This document shows, piece after piece, positions 8,589 through 16,924 of a stretch of DNA of 49,519 bases. The notes under the pieces were generated by a model. It was given only the letters and a program-made list of their open reading frames with translations. It made no database searches and was not told the DNA's origin. Source of the DNA: a virus; IMG/VR virus record IMGVR_UViG_3300042564_003566, positions 1 through 49,519 of that record; one strand, 5' to 3'. Position numbers and translations under genes: made by a program. Numbering within the stretch: position 1 is the stretch's first letter; the number at the start of each line of letters is the position of its first letter.

Positions 8589-9705
8589 AATATACCCTGC
8601 TCTAGCCCAGACGCTAGATCAAGATTTTGATCGACACTATCCGTACACTGTGCCTTTGCGTCTACAAGAGTATTGCGTTGAACATGGTGTTGAACTAAAC
8701 ATCACGGACATTGATTCTGAATGGCCGGCTGAGGTATTGTACCCAGTGGGATTGGGTTTCTTCGACTTTAGCATTGACTACTTTGAACTAATGCCTGAAC
8801 GCATACGTACCGGATTGTTCTTTGATGATGTGCGTGTGCTGTTTTACTATCACGAAGGTGATAACCCTTTGCGTATTAAAATCAGACTGGACGAACTATG
8901 CGCCAAGCACAATTTGCGCAAGAACTGTTATGTGTTTGTGAGTGGCAATACTGCTGCCAAACAGTTAAAAAACTTTGTGTACTTTACAGACTTTGAACTT
9001 TGGTACTATCAACGCAACCGAGCAAACCTTGCACTAAAGATACATCACAATCCAAGAGAACGTGAGTTTACTGTGCTCAACAGACTGCACAAATCATGGC
9101 GTGCCTTGGCCATGGCTGATTTAAAGCACAACGGAATACTAGATAATTCATACTGGAGTTATTGCGAGTCAGGTGAGTTTGTGGATGTAGACTGTGCTAT
9201 TGAGATTGATGATATATCAGGATTACGCACTAGAACTGAAAAGTTTTTACAATCAGCTCCATATATCAGCGACGAGTTAGATTTTGACCAGCGCAATGAT
9301 CACAAAACTCTAGTACCCAAGTATCATGCCAACAGTTATTGCAACATTGTAATGGAAACACATTTTGATATTGAATCTAGTGGTGCATTTTTAACCGAAA
9401 AAACATTCAAACCTATCAAGCATGGACAAATGTTTTTTGTGGCAGGACCTGCTGGCAGTTTGCAAGTGTTGCGGGATCTGGGATATTGTGTGTTTGATTC
9501 GGTGTTGGACAACAGTTATGATCTTGAGCCCAATGCCACACAGCGTTGGATGGCATTGACTCGATCAATCTTTTTTACTCAACCAGATTTGCCACAACTG
9601 TTTGAACTGTGTCGTGCAGATATAGAACATAACCAACAGTTATTTCTTGCCAGCAAGAAGGACCGTTTAAATACCCTAATCAAGGAAATCAATGAATCCC
9701 ATTAA
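8548..9705 (+). CDS. Glycosyltransferase-like protein, TEKxFKP family (copy 2)
   Basis: Paralog of the preceding gene: ETHFDIESSGAFLTEKTFKP near residue 270-289, then a MFFVAGPAGSLQVLRDLGY strand-helix unit and NSYDLEP. The N-terminal half differs more, as expected if it binds a different acceptor. The start at 8548 lies inside the upstream gene. It is favoured by the purine-rich AAGGA about nine bases ahead and by the natural beginning of a strand (MTLNLIADRIVNGK). Adjacent duplicated transferases suggest successive sugar additions. The end overlaps the amidinotransferase start by 14 bases, and an AAGGA ribosome-binding site for that gene lies in this gene's last codons. Confidence 0.65.
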   Translation: MTLNLIADRIVNGKIYPALAQTLDQDFDRHYPYTVPLRLQEYCVEHGVELNITDIDSEWPAEVLYPVGLGFFDFSIDYFELMPERIRTGLFFDDVRVLFYYHEGDNPLRIKIRLDELCAKHNLRKNCYVFVSGNTAAKQLKNFVYFTDFELWYYQRNRANLALKIHHNPREREFTVLNRLHKSWRALAMADLKHNGILDNSYWSYCESGEFVDVDCAIEIDDISGLRTRTEKFLQSAPYISDELDFDQRNDHKTLVPKYHANSYCNIVMETHFDIESSGAFLTEKTFKPIKHGQMFFVAGPAGSLQVLRDLGYCVFDSVLDNSYDLEPNATQRWMALTRSIFFTQPDLPQLFELCRADIEHNQQLFLASKKDRLNTLIKEINESH

Positions 9706-10732
9706 CTCATATACCAGTTGGCAACCACTAGAAGAAGTTATTGTGGGTCGTGCATATACACCAGACTATTTTGACTTTATCGAAAATGCTCAAGTGCGAA
9801 ATCAACTGCAACAGATATTATATGAAACTGAGGAAGATTTATCTAATTTGCAAAAAACCATTGAGACTTATGGTGCGCGAGTACAAAGACCCAACCTTCC
9901 CAACAAACACCAATTTCAACAAAATCAAATAAGTGGAGAAGGTGCACCACTACCGCCACTCACACCAAGAGACTGGCAGATCACACTAGGTAATAAGTTG
10001 TTGCGTGTACTAGCTATGCAAGAGTTAGATGGATTATGTGCTGAGTACGAAGCAGTACAACCTAATTCAGTTATCAACCCACATGGACCCACAGGGTGGG
10101 ACGAGAATTGTATTTTAAATGGTGCCAGTGCCAGTTGCATTGTGCGTGTGGGTCGTGATGTGTTCTTTGACAATAGCGGTTTTTTACGTCCAGATCAAAC
10201 TCGCTGGATTGTGGACAATGTGCTAGGGCCCGAATATAGAATACACGAAGCAATCACAGATGGACACGGCGATGCTGTGTTTGCCATACTCAAGCCAGGA
10301 GTGTTGCTGAGTAGCAAGCATGACGTAAATTTAAACTTGGCTGCAGACTTTCCAGGATGGGACGTTTGCAAAATATGGGATAGTAGTATCTGGGCTGCTA
10401 TGGAAGTTGGCAAGTTCAAGTATGAGTCTAGCCCAGGTGCGTGGTATGTGCAAGGACAAACACCCACACCTGAGTTTACAGACTTTGTGAACACTTATCT
10501 AACCAAGTGGATTGGATTTGTTGCTGAAACTGTTTTTGATGTCAACTGCCTGGTGTTGGATGAGTCTCACGTTATATTCAGTGCATACAACCGAGAAGTG
10601 TTTGACTATTGCCGTAAGCACCGGATAGAACCCATCATCTCAGAACTTCGTCACAGTTACTTTTGGGATGGTGGTATCAGTTGTTGCACTCAAGACATTC
10701 GACGTCGCGGTGGCCTGGAGACTTATCTCTAA
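9692..10732 (+). CDS. Amidinotransferase (glycine/inosamine amidinotransferase-like, guanidino-modifying family)
   Basis: The enzyme moves an amidino group from arginine to an amine acceptor, or acts on a related guanidino substrate, through a covalent Cys-amidino intermediate. Seen: EEVIVGRAYTPDYF at the N-terminus; HxDxxF with following PGVLLS (His192, Asp194), as around the active-site His of arginine:glycine amidinotransferase; and the C-terminal catalytic Cys in WDGGISCC (probably Cys331). Length 346 fits the family. StrB-type relatives act on aminocyclitols and AGAT acts on glycine. With an aminotransferase and carbamoyltransferase nearby, guanidinylation of an amino sugar or amino acid is plausible. 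A hydrolase activity (arginine or dimethylarginine deiminase-like) is the alternative. A clear AGGA site precedes ATG 9692. The stop overlaps the opposing gene's stop. Confidence 0.85.
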   Translation: MNPINSYTSWQPLEEVIVGRAYTPDYFDFIENAQVRNQLQQILYETEEDLSNLQKTIETYGARVQRPNLPNKHQFQQNQISGEGAPLPPLTPRDWQITLGNKLLRVLAMQELDGLCAEYEAVQPNSVINPHGPTGWDENCILNGASASCIVRVGRDVFFDNSGFLRPDQTRWIVDNVLGPEYRIHEAITDGHGDAVFAILKPGVLLSSKHDVNLNLAADFPGWDVCKIWDSSIWAAMEVGKFKYESSPGAWYVQGQTPTPEFTDFVNTYLTKWIGFVAETVFDVNCLVLDESHVIFSAYNREVFDYCRKHRIEPIISELRHSYFWDGGISCCTQDIRRRGGLETYL

Positions 10733-11514
10733 GGATGTCCAGCTAGATAAAATCTATTGGCAGTATCGTCGGCGCCTAACACAGGGGTCATCGGCAACTC
10801 GCCCAGGTGACGAGGCCAGGCCAATATACTCATCAATGCTGTACCTCCAAATACATTGTCTGTGTTGTTGGCAAAATTTGCAGGATTATAATTGTTGACT
10901 TGGGCCCAATAAAATCTATATCTATCTTCGCTCAACAACAAGTATATGTCTCTAAGGTCCTGTGATTCATGCGCTTCATAGTATACCACAGGGCAATATT
11001 GTTGTATGATTTGCTCACAACCTTGCAACACCTGTAGTTCATGTCCTTCCGCATCAATCTTGATAAAGTCTGGTGGGTCCAGTCCAGCAGTATCTAAATC
11101 AATGGCAGTAACCGGAATTCCTGTGGTGTGGGCAACAACACTAACAGCACCAAAATTGCTTGTCTGATCAGGATCATAATCTGAAATGTAACAGGTTGTC
11201 TTGCGGTCACTCACTGCGTACTGTCCTAAAAACACATTGTCAAATTCTTCAGTGTTTTTTTCTAACAACGCATAGTTACCCGGATGTGGTTCAAACGCAT
11301 ACACACGTTTGGCCCGTGTGGCAAATGCTGTGGTATGGTATCCTATGTTGGCTCCCACATCATATACCACAGCACTATCAGTTAAAAAACTCAGGATAAA
11401 ATCAATTTCGCATTGACTGTACTCTCCGTAACGAGCAAGGCTGGCACCAATCATTAGATCATTACTGTGGTACCAAAATTCATTGCAATATCGAGTTTTT
11501 GTAGATTTGATCAT
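10729..11514 (-). CDS. FkbM-family SAM-dependent methyltransferase
   Basis: The SAM-binding motif I is VYDVGANIGYH (residues 50-60), motif II is AFEPHPGN (73-80), and the FkbM hallmark FIKIDAEGHE follows. The family O-methylates hydroxyls of sugars, polyketides and similar products. Here the likely acceptor is a glycan made by the neighbouring enzymes (inference). The protein is full length at 261 residues. The start ATG overlaps the stop of the carbamoyltransferase (ATGA), and this is the last gene of the long minus-strand run. Its TAG stop is interlocked with the TAA stop of the convergent amidinotransferase (10729-10732), leaving no room for a terminator between them. Confidence 0.9.
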   Translation of the reverse strand: MIKSTKTRYCNEFWYHSNDLMIGASLARYGEYSQCEIDFILSFLTDSAVVYDVGANIGYHTTAFATRAKRVYAFEPHPGNYALLEKNTEEFDNVFLGQYAVSDRKTTCYISDYDPDQTSNFGAVSVVAHTTGIPVTAIDLDTAGLDPPDFIKIDAEGHELQVLQGCEQIIQQYCPVVYYEAHESQDLRDIYLLLSEDRYRFYWAQVNNYNPANFANNTDNVFGGTALMSILAWPRHLGELPMTPVLGADDTANRFYLAGHP

Positions 11515-12998
11515 GAGTATACTGTTACACCATATAGCATTTCAAAACGGTCAGCGTCTGCACGATCATTGACCATGGGCTCGCCACGTATGTTCAAACT
11601 GGTGTTCAGCAACATGGGACAACCTGTTTTGGCGTACCATGCTTCCAACAACTGTCTTATTCCTGATCCATCCGCTGCCACCGTTTGTACTCTACTGGTG
11701 CCATCAACATGACATATGGCAGGGTAAACGTCAGGTTGGCGACAATGAGCCACTGACTGCATATAACTGTGAGTATGCCAGCCTGGCTTGATGTCAAAGT
11801 ATTGATCAGCCAGTTCAGCTAATATGACTGGCGCAAAGGGTCTAAACTTTTGTCTGCGCTTGATTGCATTTACTTGATCTTTTATGCTGGGCATACGTGG
11901 GTCAGCCAGTAGGCTACGATTTCCTAGTGCTCTGGGTCCGAATTCGGCGCGACCGCTAGCCACACCAACAATGCCATCACGCAAGAGACCACCAACGGCA
12001 GCATCAACAGGATACCTACCAGGTATGTCATGGCCCAAAAAAGCATTAGTCCAATTAATGCGCTTATTGTAAACAAGGGCTGCGGCGCCAAGGCTACTGC
12101 CAGCATCACCAGGACAAGGCATAATCCATATATCATCAAAAAATCTCCTTAATTTTCTATTGGCCAAACAGTTGAGTGCAACACCACCTTGATACACAAG
12201 ATTGGTGCTCCACCCAAAGTCTCTGGCCCGACGCATGACGTTGCCGATCAAGCGTTCCAACAATCGCTGCGCGGCAGCAGCAATATCCACATTATCCAGT
12301 CCACCCATGAAAGTGTCACTAACTCCGGCATGTAAGTTTTGTTTGAACTGTGCAGTACCGGGATCACTGATCAACACTGCTTCCATGAGATCATGATAAT
12401 GATCATCACCATATGCTGCCATGCCCATGGTGATGTATTCTTCGTCTAGTGGGTGTAGGCCCACACGCTTAGTAATTGCACTGTAAAACAGACCCAGGCT
12501 GTGAGGATATCGTTGTGCCCACAGTCGCTTGTACTGTGCTCGTCCTTTTCTGTCATATTCTGCTCCCCAGATTGTGATTGTGTCCCACTCGCCTATGGCA
12601 TCAATTACCACCACTGTGGCACGGTCATATGGACTTGTTTGAAATCCGCTGGCTGCATGGCTCAAATGATGACTGTGACAACTGTGCGATGCTGTTGGAA
12701 AAAATCCTTTGAGTTGTTGCTTGAGGATTTGTTTTGTGGTCAACTTGTTCCACTCTATGCCCTGACCGCTGTACCACTGGCGTAGTTGTTTTTTCCAGGG
12801 TGTTTCGTAGTAGGCCACATGATCAATGCCGCCGACATTGCATACGTCCCATATCAAGTCTTTGTGGATGTCTGCATCATTTTTCTTTTTACTATACCGC
12901 TCACTATGGCCAGCAAACACGATGTCGCCTTGTGAGTTGATCACTGAGGCAGCAGCATCATGATAGCCAGCTGATATTCCCAAGATATTAATTTCCAA
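11511..12998 (-). CDS. NodU/CmcH-family carbamoyltransferase
   Basis: Enzymes of this family use carbamoyl phosphate and ATP to O-carbamoylate hydroxyls of sugars, nodulation factors or antibiotics. Conserved sites seen: ISAGYHDAA (8-16), HHLSHAASG (110-118, metal/substrate His residues), DAIGEWDT, GGVALNCLAN (271-280), GPRALGNRS (354-362) and the C-terminal LLNTSLNIRGEP. At 495 residues it is somewhat shorter than the usual 550-600. The start is unusual. The TTG at 12998 is only one base after a strong AAGGAG (13000-13005). An ATT codon at 12990-12992 sits at ideal 7-base spacing and gives the usual family opening (M)NILGIS. ATT also overlaps the upstream TAA stop by one base. No ATG is available. 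Confidence 0.92.
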   Translation of the reverse strand: MEINILGISAGYHDAAASVINSQGDIVFAGHSERYSKKKNDADIHKDLIWDVCNVGGIDHVAYYETPWKKQLRQWYSGQGIEWNKLTTKQILKQQLKGFFPTASHSCHSHHLSHAASGFQTSPYDRATVVVIDAIGEWDTITIWGAEYDRKGRAQYKRLWAQRYPHSLGLFYSAITKRVGLHPLDEEYITMGMAAYGDDHYHDLMEAVLISDPGTAQFKQNLHAGVSDTFMGGLDNVDIAAAAQRLLERLIGNVMRRARDFGWSTNLVYQGGVALNCLANRKLRRFFDDIWIMPCPGDAGSSLGAAALVYNKRINWTNAFLGHDIPGRYPVDAAVGGLLRDGIVGVASGRAEFGPRALGNRSLLADPRMPSIKDQVNAIKRRQKFRPFAPVILAELADQYFDIKPGWHTHSYMQSVAHCRQPDVYPAICHVDGTSRVQTVAADGSGIRQLLEAWYAKTGCPMLLNTSLNIRGEPMVNDRADADRFEMLYGVTVYS

Positions 12999-13332
12999 AC
13001 TCCTTGAAAGTTATTTCATATCCTACTACAATACCAGCACGGTTACTATTGACTTCGTAACCTGGAGCAACCCACCAATTACCTTTTTTTGCTCTAACAA
13101 AAGGCGCCAATGGTGTAGCACTATATCCGGTCACAGCACCAAGTTCTACAGTGGCAAAATCAAACTTGAATTCTCGTCCGGCATAAACACTGGGTCGGTA
13201 GTCAGAATTATAGTATGCACCTGTGATATAAGAAGTTTCTGACGTGTATCTTACATGAGGGTGTATGTTATTGTAATCACCTGAGAATCCCAGATGAGTT
13301 GACAACGCCAACATTAATGCCCAGCTATTCAT
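12988..13332 (-). CDS. Small beta-rich conserved phage protein, possibly exported (114 aa)
   Basis: The protein opens with a short hydrophobic stretch (SWALMLALSTHLGFSG), which could be a weak signal peptide or the first strand. It continues with alternating polar/hydrophobic segments rich in Tyr and Gly (ITGAYYNSDYRPSVYAGREF, ELGAVTGYSATPLAPFVRA, GIVVGYEITF). This pattern fits an antiparallel barrel such as a small outer-membrane-type protein. I recall similar short proteins in marine phages but cannot name a function. No Cys-based motifs. It lies between a 33-residue ORF and the carbamoyltransferase with overlapping stop/start codons on both sides. A host-envelope role fits the glycan-modifying neighbours but is speculation. 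Confidence 0.65.
   Translation of the reverse strand: MNSWALMLALSTHLGFSGDYNNIHPHVRYTSETSYITGAYYNSDYRPSVYAGREFKFDFATVELGAVTGYSATPLAPFVRAKKGNWWVAPGYEVNSNRAGIVVGYEITFKEFGN
13000..13005 (-). promoter_or_regulatory. Strong ribosome-binding site AAGGAG that questions the annotated start
   Basis: AAGGAG lies at 1-base spacing from TTG 12998 and 7-base spacing from ATT 12992. Spacing favours the rare ATT initiation codon for the carbamoyltransferase. Confidence 0.5.
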
Positions 13333-13430
13333 TTGTAGATAAACGGATCTCGTTTGCGAAGTTCTTTCAACTTCTTACGATAACGAATTTCTAAAGTAAT
13401 TCTGTCCCAAAGTTTACGTATCCATTTCAT
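13329..13430 (-). CDS. 33-residue basic peptide, short conserved phage ORF
   Basis: This ORF fills the only gap in the minus-strand run. Its ATG (13428-13430) overlaps the upstream stop as ATGA and its TGA overlaps the next ATG. A GGAG site lies six bases ahead. The peptide is highly basic and helical (MKWIRKLWDRITLEIRY..., ending DPFIYK). Similar tiny ORFs ending in DPFIY are, as I remember, widespread in T4-like marine phages, which supports expression. Function unknown: nucleic-acid or protein binding is possible from the charge. It lacks Cys or a leader/core layout, so a radical SAM precursor peptide is unlikely though not excluded. Confidence 0.7.
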   Translation of the reverse strand: MKWIRKLWDRITLEIRYRKKLKELRKRDPFIYK

Positions 13431-14491
13431 CTCAGTCTCCTTATTTGCTGTTCAGCATAGTCTTGATCACTCCAACAATACTCATATGTAGCTTCAGCAT
13501 CACTTGTGCGTATTTTATACACATCAAGATGACCTGCAAGTTGTTGCCAGATTTGATTGTAATCTAGGGTACCAAATGATTTTGTTAAGTTAACCTGTGC
13601 TACTCGGGGATGACCAATAGTAAGACTAGAATCTTCAGGATCAAACCCATTGGCCACAAGCCATGTACGAAAGTCTGCTAATTTTTTTATTTGCCACTTA
13701 TAAGCACCTGGGTCTCTAGCCCATTCTATGTCAAAATCTCCAGCGGCTTCTGTTTGATTGCGTAAACTGGTTGTAACCAACTCTTCTACATTGCGACCTT
13801 CGTCATTAAACACTTCCCAATGTGCTTTGCCTACTGCTTTGTTTACGCCCACATATACTCCGCCCATTTGTCGGTTGATTGTGTCTATGCCAAACAGTTC
13901 ATAATCTTCTGAATCTAATGCGAAACGTGGTGCATTGAGCCAACACATGAGTTGACTGGGTCGGCGCCATTCAGGTGCTTGCATGACCTTGCGCATGCTC
14001 AACACAAGACTTTCGTATTCGTGACACAGCAAGTTAAGTTGTCGTATGTGCCAGCGTGTGCCAGCATCGGCCTTGACCCAGTAAGGACTCATATGCCCAG
14101 AGTGTCCTTGAAGATCTTCAAAATACCGGTGCAGCCAATTCATACGCTCATGATCAACATCCAAGTTGTCTTGTATGGTGCCTTCCACGGTGAACTGATC
14201 GTCAATGGTGTAACCCAACCCGGCTGAGTTGATTGCGTCAATGCTGGCATTGATTTGACCTACAATATATTCAGCATTGCGTACACTTTCTGTCCAGCCC
14301 AGCCAGCAGTAGTTTTTTTCTAAATGCAAGTTGTTACGGATAATGTCGTTTAATGCCGACAGCCATTTGCGACTGAGACTGTTGTCTGTGACATCAATGT
14401 ACAGCGTGAGTGTGTCCGCGCCACGCAGGTCTATTTCAATTCTATCAAGCAATGTTGTTCCACCATTCCAGCACTGCGGGACGATCAGCAA
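13427..14491 (-). CDS. Conserved phage protein of unknown function (about 354 aa)
   Basis: I do not recognise a fold. The N-terminus has a strand-rich start (TLTLYIDVTDN), then SLSRKWLSALNDIIRNNLHLEKNYCWLGW, an acidic central part with DHERMNWLHRYFEDLQG, and a C-terminal aspartate- and Trp-rich region. No catalytic signature, signal peptide or membrane segment is evident. Similar proteins with LSRKWLxALN near the N-terminus are, as I recall, found beside radical SAM genes in marine phages, so it may be a partner or substrate carrier of the upstream enzyme (inference). ATG 14491 lies inside the upstream radical SAM gene (47-base overlap). A TTG overlapping the upstream stop would shorten the protein by 13 residues and is equally possible. 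Confidence 0.7.
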   Translation of the reverse strand: MLIVPQCWNGGTTLLDRIEIDLRGADTLTLYIDVTDNSLSRKWLSALNDIIRNNLHLEKNYCWLGWTESVRNAEYIVGQINASIDAINSAGLGYTIDDQFTVEGTIQDNLDVDHERMNWLHRYFEDLQGHSGHMSPYWVKADAGTRWHIRQLNLLCHEYESLVLSMRKVMQAPEWRRPSQLMCWLNAPRFALDSEDYELFGIDTINRQMGGVYVGVNKAVGKAHWEVFNDEGRNVEELVTTSLRNQTEAAGDFDIEWARDPGAYKWQIKKLADFRTWLVANGFDPEDSSLTIGHPRVAQVNLTKSFGTLDYNQIWQQLAGHLDVYKIRTSDAEATYEYCWSDQDYAEQQIRRLR

Positions 14492-15722
14492 GTATTTCAG
14501 CCATTGTAATCTTCTGTGTGCGTATGCTTTCTAATTGTAACACACGAGCTTTGCCCCGAACAAGTCCTTTGGCATACTCGTTGGGCCATTGTTCAGAAAA
14601 TGTGGGTCTGATTTTCAGTTGTAACAATATGTCACGCAACGCACCATCTACTTGAGGCACAAGTTCGTCTACCCATGTATCCAACAATGCTCTAGGCAGG
14701 GCCAAGGGACTCATCACAATGTCTGGTGAGAATGCAAATATCACTTTAGCCAGGACGTCAACTCCGAATCGCTGTGCAAGTTGTCTAATGCGTGTAACTT
14801 CGAACATTCCGGGCAGAGTGAGCGTAAAGTCAATTCGTACTTGACGTCTGTTACGTTGGATCTCAACTGCTTGACCAAAATGCTCAAGCCAGCGATCATA
14901 TTCAAGGCCTGTTCTAATGTATTCGCCAATTGTGCCTGTGCCGTCGAGACTGGCACATATCTGCCAGTCGCGCAGCCTGCTGAGAATATCGCGATATAAA
15001 TTAACACCTCGATAATCCACTCTGGATAGATTTGTATTGTATCTAGCATACACTTTGGATCCGTCGCCTAATTCAACTATGCGTTTCATGTAACGCCAAT
15101 GTTGTTCGTACATCAGTGGTTCGCCACCCACCCAGTATACTTCTTCAACACAATGCTGTTCCACAGCATCAGCAAATTCCTGCTCAATCTGACTGTCTTG
15201 AAATGCAGAAATTTCTTGCCGCACGTCAGATCGCATCCAAGTATTCTTGGGATTGGTCCAGTCAACCATGTTGTGTTGTTTCTGTTCTGTTTCCCAACTA
15301 CTACTCAGCATGTCACCGCATGTGCGACATTTGAAATTGCACAAGTTACTGAATCTATAATCCCAACTCACGGGTTGCATTGTGGTGCGCCCAGAGGTGT
15401 CAGTGGTTTCCCAGATGTCAGGGTACTTATGTTTAAACAACTGCCAAAAATATGTGCGGTAAACATCAGTGTTCAATAACTTGTCATTGCACACTTCACA
15501 CTCAGGCAAGGTTTCTCCTGTCATCATTCTACTGCGCACACTCATCATGTGCGGTGAATTCCAATGTTGCTCCAAGGTAATAGGAATGTATTGACCAGAG
15601 CCTGCAGCCGTGTCTATATACTGTTTAAAATTTTGCGCAGGTTCTCTTGACGCACAACACATGCGCCTTTCTGTTTGTGGACTCAAGTAAGTATGCACCC
15701 AAGGCGCCATGCACAGGCTCAT
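14445..15722 (-). CDS. Radical SAM enzyme with N-terminal auxiliary-cluster cysteines (class A)
   Basis: The SAM cluster motif CNFKCRTC is at residues 128-135, followed by WVGGEPLM, the glycine-rich SAM contact. Before the core, CMAPWVH (Cys4), MCC (22-23) and CEVC (75-78) form a SPASM/twitch-like cysteine set, so the auxiliary [4Fe-4S] region precedes the TIM-barrel core instead of following it. Full length at 425 residues. The C-terminus has a basic linker (LESIRTQK) followed by MAEIL and a Trp-rich end, a weaker version of the tail shared by its paralogs. Start coupled to the upstream gene by ATGA. Substrate unknown. Sugar and peptide substrates are both known for radical SAM enzymes with extra clusters. 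Confidence 0.9.
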   Translation of the reverse strand: MSLCMAPWVHTYLSPQTERRMCCASREPAQNFKQYIDTAAGSGQYIPITLEQHWNSPHMMSVRSRMMTGETLPECEVCNDKLLNTDVYRTYFWQLFKHKYPDIWETTDTSGRTTMQPVSWDYRFSNLCNFKCRTCGDMLSSSWETEQKQHNMVDWTNPKNTWMRSDVRQEISAFQDSQIEQEFADAVEQHCVEEVYWVGGEPLMYEQHWRYMKRIVELGDGSKVYARYNTNLSRVDYRGVNLYRDILSRLRDWQICASLDGTGTIGEYIRTGLEYDRWLEHFGQAVEIQRNRRQVRIDFTLTLPGMFEVTRIRQLAQRFGVDVLAKVIFAFSPDIVMSPLALPRALLDTWVDELVPQVDGALRDILLQLKIRPTFSEQWPNEYAKGLVRGKARVLQLESIRTQKITMAEILADRPAVLEWWNNIA

Positions 15723-16924
15723 GGGTAGTCAATTAAGTCAGCAAATTCAGGCTCAACTGAGCGTAAGTTTTGATTGCGTTTACGGTCTAAATCTGCAACT
15801 TTCATGCGTAACATAAATCCATCTGTGCTCGCACCAGTGTTCATAAAGTCTGTGATGCGATCAAACTCCGCACGATACTCGGGTGGCACATGTGCTGAAC
15901 GCAAGTGTTCTGTAATGACCGCCTTGGCTGTGTCCGGCAGTGTGGCAATACTGAAGTACCATGCATCGTGCATCATGTTCCAGTAAACAAAGTCAAAATC
16001 TTGCAACACAATCCAATGTGCTAGTTCGTCGATGTAGCGCACATTGAACACATTTACTGTACTACAACACTGCAACTGCAAGTTGGGCATTTGAGTTTTT
16101 AGATACTGAAAACTTGTGATATTGTCTAGTACCATGGCCCAGTCTGCATTGGTGCGTTGATACTCAAATCTTTTACCTACGTCATCGATGCTAAATGCAA
16201 TTTCTACAGTTTTGAAATGGCGCCAAATTGCTTGACCACGTTTGGGATATTGTGTGCCATTGGTGTTGTAATGTATTTCCACCTGATGTGCAATACCACG
16301 GTCAATGATGCCTTGCAACATGTCAAAGTGCTCGTCAATCATGAACGGTTCGCCACCAGTGAATTCAATGTAGCGAATGTCAGTTAGCACACTATCAATC
16401 TGTTGCCAGAACTGAGCATTTTCTCTAGGCCAGGCGCCGGCACGTAACATTTGATATGCATGACTTGACTTTTGTTGTTCACGTGGTAGTTGATTGATTT
16501 CTTCTGTGGCAAATTGACTCGAACTCCAGGAGCCACAAATGCGGCATTTTAAATTGCAAATGTTGCCCAGTTTCAAGTCCAAAAACATCAGCGGTTTGGC
16601 CTCTGCTGTCCATTCTGTGTCCGCAATACTGTGCTTGAGTCTGTCCAGGGCGTGCATGCGCTTGCTAGTACGCCCGCCGCGCTCTTCATTCCAACACTTG
16701 CGACAAGTTTGTGGGCGGTGGCCAGCAAGAAACTGTTCACGTAGTCGTTGCATGTGACGGCTGTTTTGTATGTCCGAAAAGTTGGCTGTACTTAACTCAA
16801 ACTTGTTTCCGTTGTTGTCTAAGATTTCATCATCTGCAAGGCAACACGGACGCACTGTGCCTACAGGACTGGCTTCAATGCTGATCCAAGGTAATACACA
16901 GAATTTATCGTGTGGTATGTTCAT
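15719..16924 (-). CDS. Radical SAM enzyme with N-terminal auxiliary-cluster cysteines (class A)
   Basis: Auxiliary cysteines come first: CVLPWISIEASPVGTVRPCC (Cys9, Cys27, Cys28) and CRKC (74-77). The radical SAM motif CNLKCRIC follows at 123-130 and then FTGGEPFM. The N-terminal block reads like a SPASM module (P-W, Gly-x-x-x-P-C-C, a helix with R-x-x-x-L-x-G, C-x-x-C) moved to the front. The 401-residue length and the C-terminal DRKRNQNLRSVEPEF tail match the paralogs. Overlaps its upstream neighbour by ATGA. Closest in layout to the copies at 14445, 18525 and 24006. Substrate unknown. Confidence 0.9.
   Translation of the reverse strand: MNIPHDKFCVLPWISIEASPVGTVRPCCLADDEILDNNGNKFELSTANFSDIQNSRHMQRLREQFLAGHRPQTCRKCWNEERGGRTSKRMHALDRLKHSIADTEWTAEAKPLMFLDLKLGNICNLKCRICGSWSSSQFATEEINQLPREQQKSSHAYQMLRAGAWPRENAQFWQQIDSVLTDIRYIEFTGGEPFMIDEHFDMLQGIIDRGIAHQVEIHYNTNGTQYPKRGQAIWRHFKTVEIAFSIDDVGKRFEYQRTNADWAMVLDNITSFQYLKTQMPNLQLQCCSTVNVFNVRYIDELAHWIVLQDFDFVYWNMMHDAWYFSIATLPDTAKAVITEHLRSAHVPPEYRAEFDRITDFMNTGASTDGFMLRMKVADLDRKRNQNLRSVEPEFADLIDYP

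Noticed and set aside
15099-15479. 126-residue open frame on the plus strand
   Set aside because: Antisense to the radical SAM gene at 14445; sense-strand motifs explain this region fully.
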